Assembly: GCF_040100845.1 (NCBI RefSeq)
Contig: NZ_JAZHSH010000001.1
Coordinates: 3,518,501 to 3,582,500 of the forward strand
Length of the DNA stretch: 64,000 nucleotides
Source: Chengkuizengella sp. SCS-71B
Lineage (GTDB): Bacteria; Bacillota; Bacilli; Paenibacillales; KCTC-33759
Direction: 5' to 3'
Both the position numbers and the translations under genes were made by a program. Position 1 is the first letter of the stretch; each line of letters begins with the position of its first letter. The notes beneath the pieces are model-generated. The model saw only the letters and a program-made list of their open reading frames with translations, was not told the DNA's origin and ran no database searches. Of this stretch, positions 8,716-20,361 are shown one piece after another.

Positions 8716-9754
8716 CTTCTTTTATGGCTTCCGTTATTTCAGAGAATTGATTAAGAAACCGTTCTTTAGAATCCTCAACTGCAATAATATTTTGTAAAGC
8801 CCAAATGTATTTTTCATCACCCCATGAACGTTTTTGACTTAAAAAATACTTGTGTACAATCGCACAGAAAAGATGTGGAAATTTCAAATCAGTCCAAAGA
8901 ACACGATATTGATCTCTAGTTAATGGATAACAAGCATCGTATTCACGAAGCAATTGAATACTAAAATCAATATCCCATACGGACAGTTTCTTCATCATTT
9001 TATTTAAGATAATTCGTAAATCTCTAGAAGGTAAATCATACGTTATTGAATGAAGCTCCCTCATGAAAGGCTCCCCATTTACTTCAGTAAATCGTGCAAG
9101 TGTAAAATCCTGTTGGCAATAACTTTTGTCTTCAATCGACTGTTTGATCCAATGTTCATAAGGACCATCATCAAGTTCTTTTAAAGCAGTTCTTCCTCTT
9201 TCGAGCATTTTATCTGCATATTCTAAAAATAAAACAGAAAAAGGTTCATCTGGATAGGTTTGAGCTAAAAGTTTGTTTCCTTCTAACTCTTGTAGTTTCC
9301 ACCTGAACAACTTATGCCATTTATTCAACCTGCTTCGTGTTTTACTCTCAAAAGCTGGAACATACCCTTTTGACAATTGATGGAATTTGCCTGCAAAATC
9401 TAGTATCTTCTTCATTTGCTCTTTATTGTAATAAATCATTTCATTTCCTTTTGCATGATCATATACAACGTAAGCATGATCTTCCGCACCTATACAAATA
9501 GCTCCATTTTTCGTTTTATGAATAGGAGTAATTGCCAATCCTTTTTGAACTAAATCATTATGGGCACCAGCAATAAATAGCATTCGTTTCGGATTCATAT
9601 GTGCTTGCTTCAGTATTTTTTTACCTTGATCTGTATCCACTTCCCATGTTGTTCTGCCGCTTCTGCTTTCTAATAATCTAACTTCCCCAATATCAAACGG
9701 GTATAAATGTAGTACTCGTTTTAGATGTTTTTCTTGAGTATATTCCTGTTCCAA
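8687..9754 (-). CDS. CotS-family spore coat kinase-fold protein (diverged active site)
   Basis: A 355-aa protein of the CotS/YutH aminoglycoside-phosphotransferase-like family. The start is a TTG with AGGTGAT 5 nt upstream. The family-typical block HSITYDLPSRDLR (about 238) aligns with [10 protein letters not shown] of the paralogue at 13879-14964. The catalytic loop reads CQQDFTLARF instead of HQDxxxxN, so the catalytic His is replaced and the Asn after Asp is missing; activity is doubtful. It follows the GT4 gene by 6 nt and overlaps the charged-protein gene, forming a three-gene minus-strand unit like cotSA-cotS. Confidence 0.85.
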   Translation of the reverse strand: MEQEYTQEKHLKRVLHLYPFDIGEVRLLESRSGRTTWEVDTDQGKKILKQAHMNPKRMLFIAGAHNDLVQKGLAITPIHKTKNGAICIGAEDHAYVVYDHAKGNEMIYYNKEQMKKILDFAGKFHQLSKGYVPAFESKTRSRLNKWHKLFRWKLQELEGNKLLAQTYPDEPFSVLFLEYADKMLERGRTALKELDDGPYEHWIKQSIEDKSYCQQDFTLARFTEVNGEPFMRELHSITYDLPSRDLRIILNKMMKKLSVWDIDFSIQLLREYDACYPLTRDQYRVLWTDLKFPHLFCAIVHKYFLSQKRSWGDEKYIWALQNIIAVEDSKERFLNQFSEITEAIKEGERGEKAEQ

Positions 9755-9760
9755 ATGTCA

Positions 9761-10900
9761 TCACCTCTCCTTGACTCCCTCATAAACTTGCATTAAATTT
9801 TCTGCAACTCGATTCCAGCTAAAGTTCTTCTCTACTTTATTGCGACCATACTTACCCATGCTGGTTCGTTTGCTAGAATCATTTAATAACAAATTAATCG
9901 CTTTTGCATACGCTAGTGGATTTTCAAAATCATGAATGATGTAACCGTTTTTCCCTTCTTCAATGACTTCTGGATTACCGCCTCGATTGCTCGTAATAAG
10001 CGGTAGACCTGCTGCCATCGCTTCATAATGAACACGAGCAAGAGGTTCTTGCCATTGTGAAGAGCATACAAAAACATCAGACATTGCATACAACTGAGGA
10101 ATATTTTGCGGTCTAACAAATTTAATAAAAGTCACATTATTTTCAAATATTGCACCTAACGTATACAAATGCCTTACATAGTTGTTTAAATTATCGTCAC
10201 CAAACCATTTGGAGCCGATAAATACCATCATCACTTCAGGGTTTTTTTCAATAATGGTTGGAAGTGCTTGAAGGAGGAGATGTGGACCCTTTACTTTGCT
10301 AAGTCTGCCCACAAATAAAACTACTTTTTTTCCTTGTAACTCCAGTTCACCTCTAACATGATTTCTCGTCTTCTTACCTACTACAGACCACGAAGGTTGA
10401 TATTGATGTAAGTCAACACCAGAATATACGGTTTTTGTTTTATTTTTTGCTTCCGGAAATCGATCTGTAATTGTGCTACCTATAAAATCACTTACCGTTA
10501 CAATTTGGGAAACCTGTTGTACACAACGTTTTCCTTCTGCATCCGTCATTTTTTCATAGGAGAACATTTCATTATGAACACTTAAAACGAATTTCGTTTG
10601 TGGTGCAGCATCAGAAAGCTGCTCAATCCAGTTGGGACGATTGCATAAGTGAACCACATCAAAATTTTCTACTTGTATATATTGCTCAATCATTTTAACA
10701 TATTGATTTTCAGGAAAACGAACATATCTTACATTCCTTTTGGATTCTTCGTTTTGTAACTCTGTGTCTTGTATAGAAATTACGGTCACATCATGTTTAT
10801 TAGCAATAATGGAAGCAACCGAGTTTAAATATATTTGAATAGCCCCACCTCTTATTGCTGGTACCGGTAGTTTCTCTGTAGAGATTAAAGCAATTTTCAT
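9761..10900 (-). CDS. GT4 glycosyltransferase, CotSA-like
   Basis: A 379-aa GT-B glycosyltransferase. The start at MKIALISTEKLPVPA is set by GGAGG 6 nt upstream; a longer frame to 10936 lacks a site. Visible: N-terminal GGAIQIYLNSV acceptor region, VLFVGRLSKVKGPHLLLQAL (about 205) opening the donor domain, and an EPLARVHYEAMAAGLPLI segment with the EX7E pattern (about 295). Position next to a CotS-like gene matches B. subtilis cotSA. The donor sugar is unknown; UDP-sugars made by neighbours are likely. Confidence 0.88.
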   Translation of the reverse strand: MKIALISTEKLPVPAIRGGAIQIYLNSVASIIANKHDVTVISIQDTELQNEESKRNVRYVRFPENQYVKMIEQYIQVENFDVVHLCNRPNWIEQLSDAAPQTKFVLSVHNEMFSYEKMTDAEGKRCVQQVSQIVTVSDFIGSTITDRFPEAKNKTKTVYSGVDLHQYQPSWSVVGKKTRNHVRGELELQGKKVVLFVGRLSKVKGPHLLLQALPTIIEKNPEVMMVFIGSKWFGDDNLNNYVRHLYTLGAIFENNVTFIKFVRPQNIPQLYAMSDVFVCSSQWQEPLARVHYEAMAAGLPLITSNRGGNPEVIEEGKNGYIIHDFENPLAYAKAINLLLNDSSKRTSMGKYGRNKVEKNFSWNRVAENLMQVYEGVKER

Positions 10901-11126
10901 TTTCAGCCTCCATTCATAGTTCAAGTTCATGTTCAAAAATTTCAGTTTTGCTAGGACTTATGAACAACATCTTATGAAGTAATTGTATTCTTTCTGTATG
11001 ATACGAGAATGAAATGAAGGGTGTTCCTATTCTCATTCGATTTTAAAAAAATTGGGTTTTTAGACAACTTCCCACTTAAATTCAACAGAATATACTGGAT
11101 TAAAAAATAAGAGGAGTTATGTAAAT

Positions 11127-11936
11127 GTGATAAAAAAAGCAATTATACCTGCAGCAGGTTACGGCACGCGTTGTTTACCAATTTCAAAAGTGGTACCTAA
11201 AGAGTTATTTCCAATTGGAAACAAACCCGCTATTGATTACATTGTTGAAGAAGCTGTTGCCTCTGGGATTGAAGAAATATTAATCATCGTCTCCCGTTCA
11301 AAAAATTTAATTTTTGATTATTTTGATCGATCTATTGAATTAGAAACTTTTTTACAGCAAAAAAACAAAAATCATTTATTAGACAAAATTAAACCACCTG
11401 ATGTTCATATTCAATATATAAGACAGCCCTTTGCAAAAGGTCTTGGTGATGCCATAAAGTTAGGAGAGCGATTCATCCAAAATGAACCATTTGCAGTGTT
11501 GTTGCCTGATGAAATTATATTAAATCACAAAATACCTGCCTTAAAACAATTAACTAGTGTTTATGAAAAACATAAAGAAAGCGTATTAGGACTTTATGAA
11601 GTAAATCCCAAGCAGCTTTCAAACTATGGCATTGTAAAAACAAACAAGATTGAAACTGATTTATTTAAAGTAACTCATATCGTTGAAAAACCTAACCATA
11701 ACCCTCCATCGAATTTAGCAGTAATAGGAAGGTATGTATTTACACCAACGATTTTTTCTTATTTGGAAAATATCAAAACAGGTGTAGATGGAGAAATTCA
11801 GCTTACTGACGCCATCAATGAACTTCGAAAGAAAGAAGCGTGCCTTGGTAAACTTATTACGGCTGAACGTTTTGATATAGGGAGAAAAGAAGAATATCTA
11901 AAAGCGATCACATATTTAAAGGATATTGAGGAGTGA
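11127..11936 (+). CDS. galU: UTP-glucose-1-phosphate uridylyltransferase
   Basis: A 269-aa nucleotidyltransferase making UDP-glucose from UTP and glucose-1-phosphate. The start is GTG (VIKKAIIPAAGYG) with GAGGAG 10 nt before it. The nucleotide-binding PAAGYGTRCLPISKVVPKEL, LLPDEI (about 127), YGIVK and VEKPN motifs are all present. It diverges from the CotSA-like gene and leads a plus-strand unit with GT4, HipA-like and CotS-like genes. This parallels ytdA, a dedicated copy for spore-surface glycan, so a housekeeping galU elsewhere is likely. Confidence 0.92.
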   Translation: MIKKAIIPAAGYGTRCLPISKVVPKELFPIGNKPAIDYIVEEAVASGIEEILIIVSRSKNLIFDYFDRSIELETFLQQKNKNHLLDKIKPPDVHIQYIRQPFAKGLGDAIKLGERFIQNEPFAVLLPDEIILNHKIPALKQLTSVYEKHKESVLGLYEVNPKQLSNYGIVKTNKIETDLFKVTHIVEKPNHNPPSNLAVIGRYVFTPTIFSYLENIKTGVDGEIQLTDAINELRKKEACLGKLITAERFDIGRKEEYLKAITYLKDIEE

Positions 11937-11942
11937 CTAAAC

Positions 11943-13031
11943 TTGAAATTATTAGTCATATGGCGCCTTTTAACTGTTGGCGGAGTAAATGCTGGATGGC
12001 GTAATCGTGCCATTTTCTTCAAAAAACATGGGATAGATATTGAATTTTTATACTGTAAGGATCTTGGCGGTTTGCATATGATGAAGGATGTTGCGCCTGT
12101 TTATGTAACAAATGATGAGAATGAAATTCATCATTTATTGGAGCACAATCATTATGATGTTGTCATTGTGGTAGATACAAATCAAGCTTACAAATGGTTG
12201 TCACATACAAATTTTAAGGGACCAATATTGATAGAAGCTCGGACCCCTGAGATTATTAAGCTAAAGCGTAATTTAGAGGGCTTTGATAAAGTGAAACCGA
12301 CCAAATTTGTAGTTCCATCTGAGCATCAGAGAAGAGTTTTATCCATTTTAGTTAAACATAACTCTCCAACAGAAGTCATCTATAATGGGGTAGATACTTC
12401 TTTTTTCAGAAAACTTCCGGAAGATCAAATTGATCTGACGGCTGATCCCCCTATCGCATCAAATAAAAAAATTGTCGCATATATTGGAAGGTTAGATCAG
12501 AGGAAAAATTGGAAACAACTTATTAAAATCGCCCGTCTTGTACAATCAGAACGAGATGACATTGAGTTTTGGGTCATTGGTGGTGATCAAAGTAAAGACC
12601 GAACAAAATTTGAAAACCAAAGGAATAAACAGCAGCTAAATGAGGTCATTAAATGGTTTCCTGTCATCCCTTATCAACAAATGCCTCACCTTTATGCAAA
12701 AATTAAACAAACGGGTGGATGTACGATTGCAACAACTAAAGGTGAATCTTTTGGAAATACCTTCATTGAAGCCATGGCTTGTGGAGTCCCTGTTGTTGCA
12801 CCAAATGTATCTTCTATACCTGAGATTGTTGTTCATAAAAAAACCGGATATTTATTTTACGAAAACCATATTAAAGAAGCAGCAAAATCTATTTATACAA
12901 TACTGGATGATCCTACTTTATACGAGCATTTATCTAATGCTTCAATCCAAAGAGTAGATAACTATTTTTCCATTTCAAAGTGTGCAGACAAATATATTCA
13001 AATGCTCCATAATGTACTGAAAGAGAGTTGA
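11943..13031 (+). CDS. GT4 glycosyltransferase (YtcC-like position)
   Basis: A 362-aa GT-B glycosyltransferase starting at TTG 6 nt after galU, with GAGGAG just upstream. Features: N-terminal RLLTVGGVNAGWRNRAIFF, donor-domain opening VAYIGRLDQRKNWKQLIKIA (about 178) and an ESFGNTFIEAMACGVPVVAP EX7E block (about 265). It probably extends the coat-associated glycan using UDP-glucose or UDP-glucuronate from the adjacent enzymes (inference). Confidence 0.88.
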   Translation: MKLLVIWRLLTVGGVNAGWRNRAIFFKKHGIDIEFLYCKDLGGLHMMKDVAPVYVTNDENEIHHLLEHNHYDVVIVVDTNQAYKWLSHTNFKGPILIEARTPEIIKLKRNLEGFDKVKPTKFVVPSEHQRRVLSILVKHNSPTEVIYNGVDTSFFRKLPEDQIDLTADPPIASNKKIVAYIGRLDQRKNWKQLIKIARLVQSERDDIEFWVIGGDQSKDRTKFENQRNKQQLNEVIKWFPVIPYQQMPHLYAKIKQTGGCTIATTKGESFGNTFIEAMACGVPVVAPNVSSIPEIVVHKKTGYLFYENHIKEAAKSIYTILDDPTLYEHLSNASIQRVDNYFSISKCADKYIQMLHNVLKES

Positions 13032-13038
13032 TCAAAAG

Positions 13039-13821
13039 ATGCTTCCCGTCTTGTATCATAAGCCTTTAAAAAGTAAATCAAACCATAAGCATCTTGTTTC
13101 TTTTGACAATCATCAAAACTATGCTGTGCATTTTTTGCATGCGGGTAATGAAAAATCATTAATGAATGAATGGATCGCTTATTGTATTGCAAAATATATG
13201 GAAATTCCTGTACCAGAAGTTCAAATTATTGAAATGCCAAATATATTTTTAGAGGAAATACCAAATCTTAATGCTTATTATCAACATGATTTATCCAAAA
13301 AACAATCTGCAATCCTTTACTTGGAGGAAACTATTCCTTTAAATGAAGCAGAAGCGCGCCATATTATAAATGTGGATGACATTGCAAAAATGATCGTATT
13401 TGATTATTGGTTATGTAATACAAATCGTACACATCATAATGTGCTGCTAAAATACGAAACACCTGGCGTTTATCATTGCTGGATCATGGATCATTCTGAA
13501 ATATTCTCCTCAATATCTTGGACAGCTGCTGATTTAGAAAGTTTACCCGAAACTTTACTACAAAATGTAACCCACGAAACTCTAGCTAATTTTATTCCAA
13601 ATGAAAGAGAATTTATTGAACAAATTAAAGTCATTCAAACTATTCCATCTCTGTTACTTGAGGAAATATTATCTCTGATACCAGAGGAATGGAAATTGTC
13701 AGAAAAAGAACAAAAAAATGTACTAAAGACTTTAAATTACAGGCGTTATAAAGTGATTCCACGTGTTATCAATCAGTTTATTAATGAAATATATTCACCT
13801 TTGGTTAAGAACAGAAAATGA
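13039..13821 (+). CDS. HipA-like kinase-fold protein in the coat-glycan locus
   Basis: A 260-aa protein resembling the HipA_2-type kinase domain: GNEKSLMNEWIAYCIAKYMEIP (split here; about 33-54), then FDYWLCNTNRTHHNVLL (about 133) and an IMDHSEIF metal-binding region (about 157). No antitoxin-like gene is adjacent, so a toxin-antitoxin role is not supported. Its place 7 nt after a glycosyltransferase and before a CotS-like kinase argues for a sporulation or coat function. Substrate unknown. Confidence 0.7.
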   Translation: MLPVLYHKPLKSKSNHKHLVSFDNHQNYAVHFLHAGNEKSLMNEWIAYCIAKYMEIPVPEVQIIEMPNIFLEEIPNLNAYYQHDLSKKQSAILYLEETIPLNEAEARHIINVDDIAKMIVFDYWLCNTNRTHHNVLLKYETPGVYHCWIMDHSEIFSSISWTAADLESLPETLLQNVTHETLANFIPNEREFIEQIKVIQTIPSLLLEEILSLIPEEWKLSEKEQKNVLKTLNYRRYKVIPRVINQFINEIYSPLVKNRK

Positions 13822-14964
<1,143 letters not shown>

Positions 14965-15008
14965 GGATCAGTTTATAGAGGTTGTTCAAAAAAAGATTAT
15001 ATAGTTTA

Positions 15009-15070
15009 AAAAAGGGTTCCTTCGCTCAATTTGAACATCGTAAATTGTAGGAACCCTTTATTTTTCTTTT
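15009..15070. terminator. Bidirectional terminator between CotS-like and helicase genes
   Basis: AAAGGGTTCC (15011-15020) pairs with GGAACCCTTT (15050-15059) across a 29-nt loop, with AAAAA to the left and ATTTTTCTTTT to the right. It lies between convergent genes. Confidence 0.75.
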
Positions 15071-15083
15071 CCATAAAATGGAA

Positions 15084-16466
15084 TCATTTATAGCTTTTTT
15101 TACTGCTTTTTTTAGCCTTAGCAGGCCTTGCTGCTTTTATATTGTTTCTTTTTCCAACAGGTTTTGATGAAGTTCTAGCTTCTCCTCTTCTACTTTCTCC
15201 TCGTCGACTTCCACCACGTCCCCCTTTTTGCTCATTATTCTCTTTAGCATTTTTTGCTTTATTTCCAAATTTACGTCCAACGTTATTATTTTTCCTCTGA
15301 TTTGAATTTCTATTTGCACTTTTATTTTTATTAGAACGTCTAACGGTCGTTTCTCCATCTACAGTTTGTTTTTTTATGGAGATCTTTATTCCTCTTTCAA
15401 TCTGATTTAATGCATTACGATCTTTAGGGGCTACAAATGTAATTGCTAATCCTTTTTCACCAGCTCGTCCAGTTCTTCCTATTCGATGAACATAACTTTC
15501 CACATCCTGAGGAATATCGTAGTTAAACACATGAGTAACTCCCTCGACATCCAGTCCACGGGCAGCAACATCTGTAGCAATTAGGAATTGAATTTTCAAT
15601 TCGCGGAATCGCTTCATTACCTGTTCTCTTTTGGCTTGGGATAAATCACCGTGAAGCTCATCTGAATTCAATCCTTTTTCTCTTAACGCCTCATTTAATT
15701 TACTTGCTCTTCGCTTTGTCCGACAGAATATAATCGCTAAAAATGGTCGATATTTCTCGATAGTGCTTACTAATGCAGCTTCCTTCGCACGGTCTGTAGT
15801 TTCGATTGCGATTTGTTTGATATCTGATACAGTGATCTCCGTATCTTTTACGCGAATATCTTCTGGTTTTCTCATATATCGATTGGCTAAAGACCTTACT
15901 TGCTGTGGCATCGTTGCTGAGAATAACATCGTCTGTCTGCTGGATGGTGTACGCTGAATAATTTCTTCAACTTCAGATAAAAAGCCAATGTGCAGCATTT
16001 GATCTGCTTCATCCAGTACAAGCATGGAAACATTAGAAAGTTTGATCGTTCCACGTCCTAAATGATCTATAATACGACCTGGTGTACCTACAATAATCTG
16101 ATTATTTCCTTTTAATTTATGTAACTGTTTTTCCACATCTTGTCCACCATATACAGCTAATACATTAAGATTTTGTATCTTAGCAACGAGCTTTTTCACT
16201 TCAGCAGTTACTTGTAGCGCTAATTCACGAGTCGGTGTAACAATAATCGCTTGAATTTCTGGTTTATCTGGATCTATTTTTTCTAATATAGGCAATATAA
16301 ACGCTAAGGTTTTCCCTGTTCCTGTTTGAGCCTTACCAATAACATCTTTTCCTTCCAATAGATGAGGAATCGCTTGTTGTTGAATTGGAGTAGGTTTGAA
16401 TATTCCGTTTTCTTTTAAGAGGTTATTTATTTCTTCCCTTATGCCAAGCTGTAAAAAATTTTGCAT
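15084..16466 (-). CDS. DEAD-box RNA helicase
   Basis: A 460-aa ATP-dependent RNA helicase. The start at MQNFLQLG is chosen because AAGG lies 9 nt upstream. Motifs: Q motif [21 protein letters not shown], Ia [43 protein letters not shown]. After about residue 355 the tail is rich in Lys/Arg/Asn/Gly with [11 protein letters not shown] repeats, an RNA-binding extension like that of CshA-type cold-shock helicases. Likely in RNA turnover or ribosome assembly. The exact Bacillus orthologue was not settled. Confidence 0.93.
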   Translation of the reverse strand: MQNFLQLGIREEINNLLKENGIFKPTPIQQQAIPHLLEGKDVIGKAQTGTGKTLAFILPILEKIDPDKPEIQAIIVTPTRELALQVTAEVKKLVAKIQNLNVLAVYGGQDVEKQLHKLKGNNQIIVGTPGRIIDHLGRGTIKLSNVSMLVLDEADQMLHIGFLSEVEEIIQRTPSSRQTMLFSATMPQQVRSLANRYMRKPEDIRVKDTEITVSDIKQIAIETTDRAKEAALVSTIEKYRPFLAIIFCRTKRRASKLNEALREKGLNSDELHGDLSQAKREQVMKRFRELKIQFLIATDVAARGLDVEGVTHVFNYDIPQDVESYVHRIGRTGRAGEKGLAITFVAPKDRNALNQIERGIKISIKKQTVDGETTVRRSNKNKSANRNSNQRKNNNVGRKFGNKAKNAKENNEQKGGRGGSRRGESRRGEARTSSKPVGKRNNIKAARPAKAKKSSKKSYK

Positions 16467-16723
16467 TTTCATATACCTTCTTTTTCTGTTTATATTGAAT
16501 AGCATTTTCCTTATAATTGTTATTTATGCTATTGTGAATCAGAGTAATAATTGTGCGTGTAAAAAGCACCACATAGGGTGCTTTCAAAAGTATTATTCTT
16601 TTATTAATATTTCAACTTTATCATATTATCATAATCTCGCAAAGGAATTATTTTTTATAATGTATTAAATAATGAATCAGGAGATAGTAAATTAGGCTTA
16701 TTTAATACTTCTATGTGATTTTT

Positions 16724-18487
16724 CTATGATGTAGATGCAGCTTTTTCTGCTCTTTCTCCTTTTTGCAGCTGATACATCTTATGATACCGGCCTTTTAATT
16801 CCATTAACTCATCGTGATTACCTCGTTCTACGATTTCACCTCTATGAAGTACTAGAATTTGATCTGCATCACGAATCGTAGACAATCTATGTGCAATTAC
16901 AAACGTTGTTCTTCCTTCACTTACGACCTTAAGTGCTTTTTGAATCAATCCTTCAGTTTCACTGTCAATACTAGCCGTGGCTTCGTCTAAAATTAAAATG
17001 GCTGGATCAAAAGCCAAGGCTCTTGCAAATGAAATCAATTGTCGTTGTCCTGCAGATAAAGTACTTCCTCGTTCAACAACTGGTTCATCATACCCATTTG
17101 GGAGTTGTTCAACAAATGTGGAAGCCCCTACTTTTTGCAACGCATCCTTCACTTTGTTTATATCTATATCTTCATTATACAAACTAACATTGAACTTAAT
17201 ATCCCCTGCAAAGAGAAATGGATCTTGTAATACAATCCCCATGTGTTTTCGTAAAGCTTGTTTGGAAAAGGTAGTAACATCTACATTATCGATCGTTATT
17301 TTTCCTTCGTTTGGTTCATAAAACCCTAGTAGGAGATTCATGATTGAGCTTTTTCCCGATCCAGTATGCCCTACAAGAGCAATCGTTTCTCCTTTTTGAG
17401 CTTCAAATGAAATATTCTTTAAAACATTTTCACCTGGCTTATAGGCAAATGTCACATTATTAAATCGGACACGCCCCTCTGGACGAGGCGTTTGATCCGC
17501 ATTATGTACTTCTGTTCCATCCATATCAAGTATAGTAAAAACTCTGCCCGCTGAGACAAAAGCTCTCTGTGCATTTGTAAGCTGATCAAATATGCCTATA
17601 ATAGGCTGGAATATACGACCTAAATAATCTATGAATACGTAAAACACTCCAAATTGAATCGCTCCCTCTAACGATTGACTCCCAAAGTACCATATGACCA
17701 TTGCCGTAACTAATCTTCCAATCGTACCAACTGCATTTCGAGATGAAAGTGAAAAAACACGAATCTGTTTTATTTGATTTACATAACGATCTTGATTTAA
17801 ATTTTCAAATTCATCAACCGTTAATTTTTCCCTACGAAATGCCTGAATAACAGGCATAACATTAATGGACTCATTTATCATTGCGTTCATATCACTTAAT
17901 CGAGCACGCATAATCGTAATAAAAACTTTTGAATATTTAAGATGTATGTACATAATCAATGCAAAAATAGGAAAAAGCAAAAGACAAAGAAGCGCCAACC
18001 TAACATCTAATATAAATAGAAACACAAAAATACCTATTAGCTGTACTGCACTTACAACAAAAGTTGCCATAAAACTCATAAACAAATCACGTATTGCCTC
18101 GGTATCATTTGCTATTCTTGATACAACTTGACCTATGGGTGTATTATCAAAATAACGGATAGAAATGCGTTGAATATGTTTCATTAAATCCATTCGCATA
18201 TTTTTGATGATACGTAAGGCGGTTGTTTGCAATGTATATCCTTGTATAAAATTTAAAACACTTGCTGTGATTAGAAGACCTACATAAAGTCCAATTAAAC
18301 TCAAAATAGGTGATATTTCTATATCTTCATTAGAAAGATGATTATCAATAATAATTTGAATAATTAATGGTCCTCCTAGTTCTGCACCAACAGCACCGCA
18401 AAGAATAAGGAGTGCGGCTATAATTCTATATTTAAAATGAAGAGCATAGTTAAAAAGCCTCCTGGTAACTTTTTGTTTAGGCTCCAT
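16724..18487 (-). CDS. yheH: ABC exporter subunit, YheH-like (canonical ATPase site)
   Basis: A 587-aa half transporter: six-helix type IV exporter domain (about 1-310) then NBD. The start at MEPKQK follows AAGGAG by 8 nt. Walker A GHTGSGKSS (about 370), Walker B ILILDEATASID with catalytic Glu, H-loop IAHRLS. The signature reads LSAGQRQLISF, altered from LSGGQ. Paired with the gene upstream it should form an asymmetric heterodimer like B. subtilis YheH/YheI (BmrD/BmrC), a multidrug exporter; the paired sites are one competent and one degenerate. Confidence 0.9.
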   Translation of the reverse strand: MEPKQKVTRRLFNYALHFKYRIIAALLILCGAVGAELGGPLIIQIIIDNHLSNEDIEISPILSLIGLYVGLLITASVLNFIQGYTLQTTALRIIKNMRMDLMKHIQRISIRYFDNTPIGQVVSRIANDTEAIRDLFMSFMATFVVSAVQLIGIFVFLFILDVRLALLCLLLFPIFALIMYIHLKYSKVFITIMRARLSDMNAMINESINVMPVIQAFRREKLTVDEFENLNQDRYVNQIKQIRVFSLSSRNAVGTIGRLVTAMVIWYFGSQSLEGAIQFGVFYVFIDYLGRIFQPIIGIFDQLTNAQRAFVSAGRVFTILDMDGTEVHNADQTPRPEGRVRFNNVTFAYKPGENVLKNISFEAQKGETIALVGHTGSGKSSIMNLLLGFYEPNEGKITIDNVDVTTFSKQALRKHMGIVLQDPFLFAGDIKFNVSLYNEDIDINKVKDALQKVGASTFVEQLPNGYDEPVVERGSTLSAGQRQLISFARALAFDPAILILDEATASIDSETEGLIQKALKVVSEGRTTFVIAHRLSTIRDADQILVLHRGEIVERGNHDELMELKGRYHKMYQLQKGERAEKAASTS

Positions 18488-18542
18488 GAATATCACTCCT
18501 TTTACATGTTTACATGTGCTACATCAAAATAATTTATTTCAC

Positions 18543-20285
18543 TTATTCATTTAAACTAGCTTCCATTTGTTGATGCTCCCACTGCTCTTTATACCAGCCA
18601 CCATGAAACATAAGCTCCTCATGTGTTCCTTGGTCAATTACTCTGCCTTCATCCAAAACAAGTATCCAATCAGCATGACTCACTGCTGATAATCGATGTG
18701 AAGAAATCAATGTTGTCTTTCCTGCACGTTCATTTCTGATTTCATGTAAGATTATATTTTCTGTTTTTGCATCTACAGCTGATAGCGAATCATCTAATAT
18801 AAGAATCTCAGCATCAAGCAACAATGCTCTAGCAATGGCAACACGCTGCTTCTGACCACCAGACAACATCACACCTTGCTCACCAATTACTGTTTCAAGC
18901 CCATCAGTCATCCTTGATACATCTTTGGTGAAGGAAGCCATTTTAATAGCTCTATCAATTTCTTCTTGTGTTGCATCTTGTTTTCCTAACTTAATATTTT
19001 CTTTTAATGTTTTGGATAATAGCATATGCTCTTGTGGAACATAGGATACCCAGCTTTTCAATTGTTCTAGGCTTATTTGTTCTACAGGAATTTTAGAAAT
19101 AAACAATTTTTCTTTATCGATAGGATATTGTCTCAACAGTTGTTTCAATAGTGTACTTTTTCCACTTCCTGTTCGACCTACAATTCCTAACGTCTGTCCA
19201 CGTTGTAAGCGAAAAGAAACTTGGTCCAAACTTTTCATATTGGAACCTGGGTATTGAAAGGTAAGTTCCTTCATTTCTATACTTAATGGAGCATCCACTT
19301 TTTTTGTTACTTCTTCATCCTTTACATCTGGTTGCTGAGATAAAATGTTATCCATTCGATCTGCAGAAGCACTTCCGCGCTGTAAGACATTTATAAACTC
19401 ACCAAAAGCAATCATTGGCCAAATTAACATACCTAAAAAAATGTTAAACGTGATTAACTCTCCTAATGTTATTTCGTTCTGAATGACTAAATAAGATCCA
19501 TAACTAATTCCAATTGCTACACTCAATCCCACAATGAGTGAAATTGAAGGTTGAAAAAGAGCATTAAAAATAGCCACTTTTCTATTTTTATTCAATACTT
19601 CTGTAGTCACCTTATCAAAAGCAGCAATATCGTTTTCCTCTTGAACGTAAGAACGTATGACTCTCATCCCAGATATAGACTCCAAGGCTTGATCATTCAT
19701 TTTACCAAATGAAGCTTGCGCTTCAAGGAAATTAACTCTTACATTTTTCCCAAGTTTGTTAATCACTAAAGCTAGAAAAGGAAGAGGGATGAAAGCTGCC
19801 AGCATCAATTTATAACTAATTAAAGAAACCATCATAATCACAACAACCGAAACGCCTACTACCGTATTCACCAAAGTCATTACACCGAATCCAGCTGTTT
19901 GACCGATTGCCAGTACATCGTTCGTAGCTAAAGCCATCAAATCTCCTGTCGTATTCCTTTGAAAAAAACCTGGAGTCATCTTAGTTAAATTTGTTAGAAG
20001 TTTTTTTCTTAAAATCGTTTCAATTAAAGCCGAATTACGAAACAAAGTTGTGATCCAAGTAAAAACTAATATGTAGAGTAAAATTGCTAAAAACAGAAGT
20101 AAAAGTACAGTTTTGGTTAAAGATTCTGAAGTTAACTCATTATCCCCAATTTGATCTACAATGTTTCCTATCATTATAGGTGGGATCATGGTAAGGAGAG
20201 TTACAATAGTCATAATGGTAATTGCTATCACATAACTTTTCCAACGCTGTTTAAAAAACCATTTTAGTTTGATCACAAAAGACAT
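18543..20285 (-). CDS. yheI: ABC exporter subunit, YheI-like (degenerate ATPase site)
   Basis: A 580-aa half transporter with an N-terminal six-helix domain (about 1-300) and a C-terminal NBD. Walker A GRTGSGKST (about 357), signature LSGGQKQRVAIA, and Walker B ILILDDSLSAVD where Asp replaces the catalytic Glu. The altered Walker B here and altered signature in YheH are complementary, as in BmrCD-type heterodimers. AAAGGAG lies 8 nt before the ATG; 55 nt separate it from yheH, consistent with one transcript. No leader ORF for attenuation was identified. Confidence 0.9.
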   Translation of the reverse strand: MSFVIKLKWFFKQRWKSYVIAITIMTIVTLLTMIPPIMIGNIVDQIGDNELTSESLTKTVLLLLFLAILLYILVFTWITTLFRNSALIETILRKKLLTNLTKMTPGFFQRNTTGDLMALATNDVLAIGQTAGFGVMTLVNTVVGVSVVVIMMVSLISYKLMLAAFIPLPFLALVINKLGKNVRVNFLEAQASFGKMNDQALESISGMRVIRSYVQEENDIAAFDKVTTEVLNKNRKVAIFNALFQPSISLIVGLSVAIGISYGSYLVIQNEITLGELITFNIFLGMLIWPMIAFGEFINVLQRGSASADRMDNILSQQPDVKDEEVTKKVDAPLSIEMKELTFQYPGSNMKSLDQVSFRLQRGQTLGIVGRTGSGKSTLLKQLLRQYPIDKEKLFISKIPVEQISLEQLKSWVSYVPQEHMLLSKTLKENIKLGKQDATQEEIDRAIKMASFTKDVSRMTDGLETVIGEQGVMLSGGQKQRVAIARALLLDAEILILDDSLSAVDAKTENIILHEIRNERAGKTTLISSHRLSAVSHADWILVLDEGRVIDQGTHEELMFHGGWYKEQWEHQQMEASLNE

Positions 20286-20361
20286 ATATCTACTCCTTTT
20301 CTATATAGAATCATATACCAATATTATAATTGCAGTTTATCTTTTTATATTTTTTCTTCAA

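Noticed and set aside
13039-13821. HipA-type toxin-antitoxin system
   Set aside because: No HipB-like partner adjacent; the gene sits inside a glycan/coat operon.
16724-20285. Siderophore or lantibiotic exporter linked to a biosynthetic cluster
   Set aside because: No biosynthetic genes adjoin, and the paired degenerate/canonical sites match the general YheH/YheI multidrug type.
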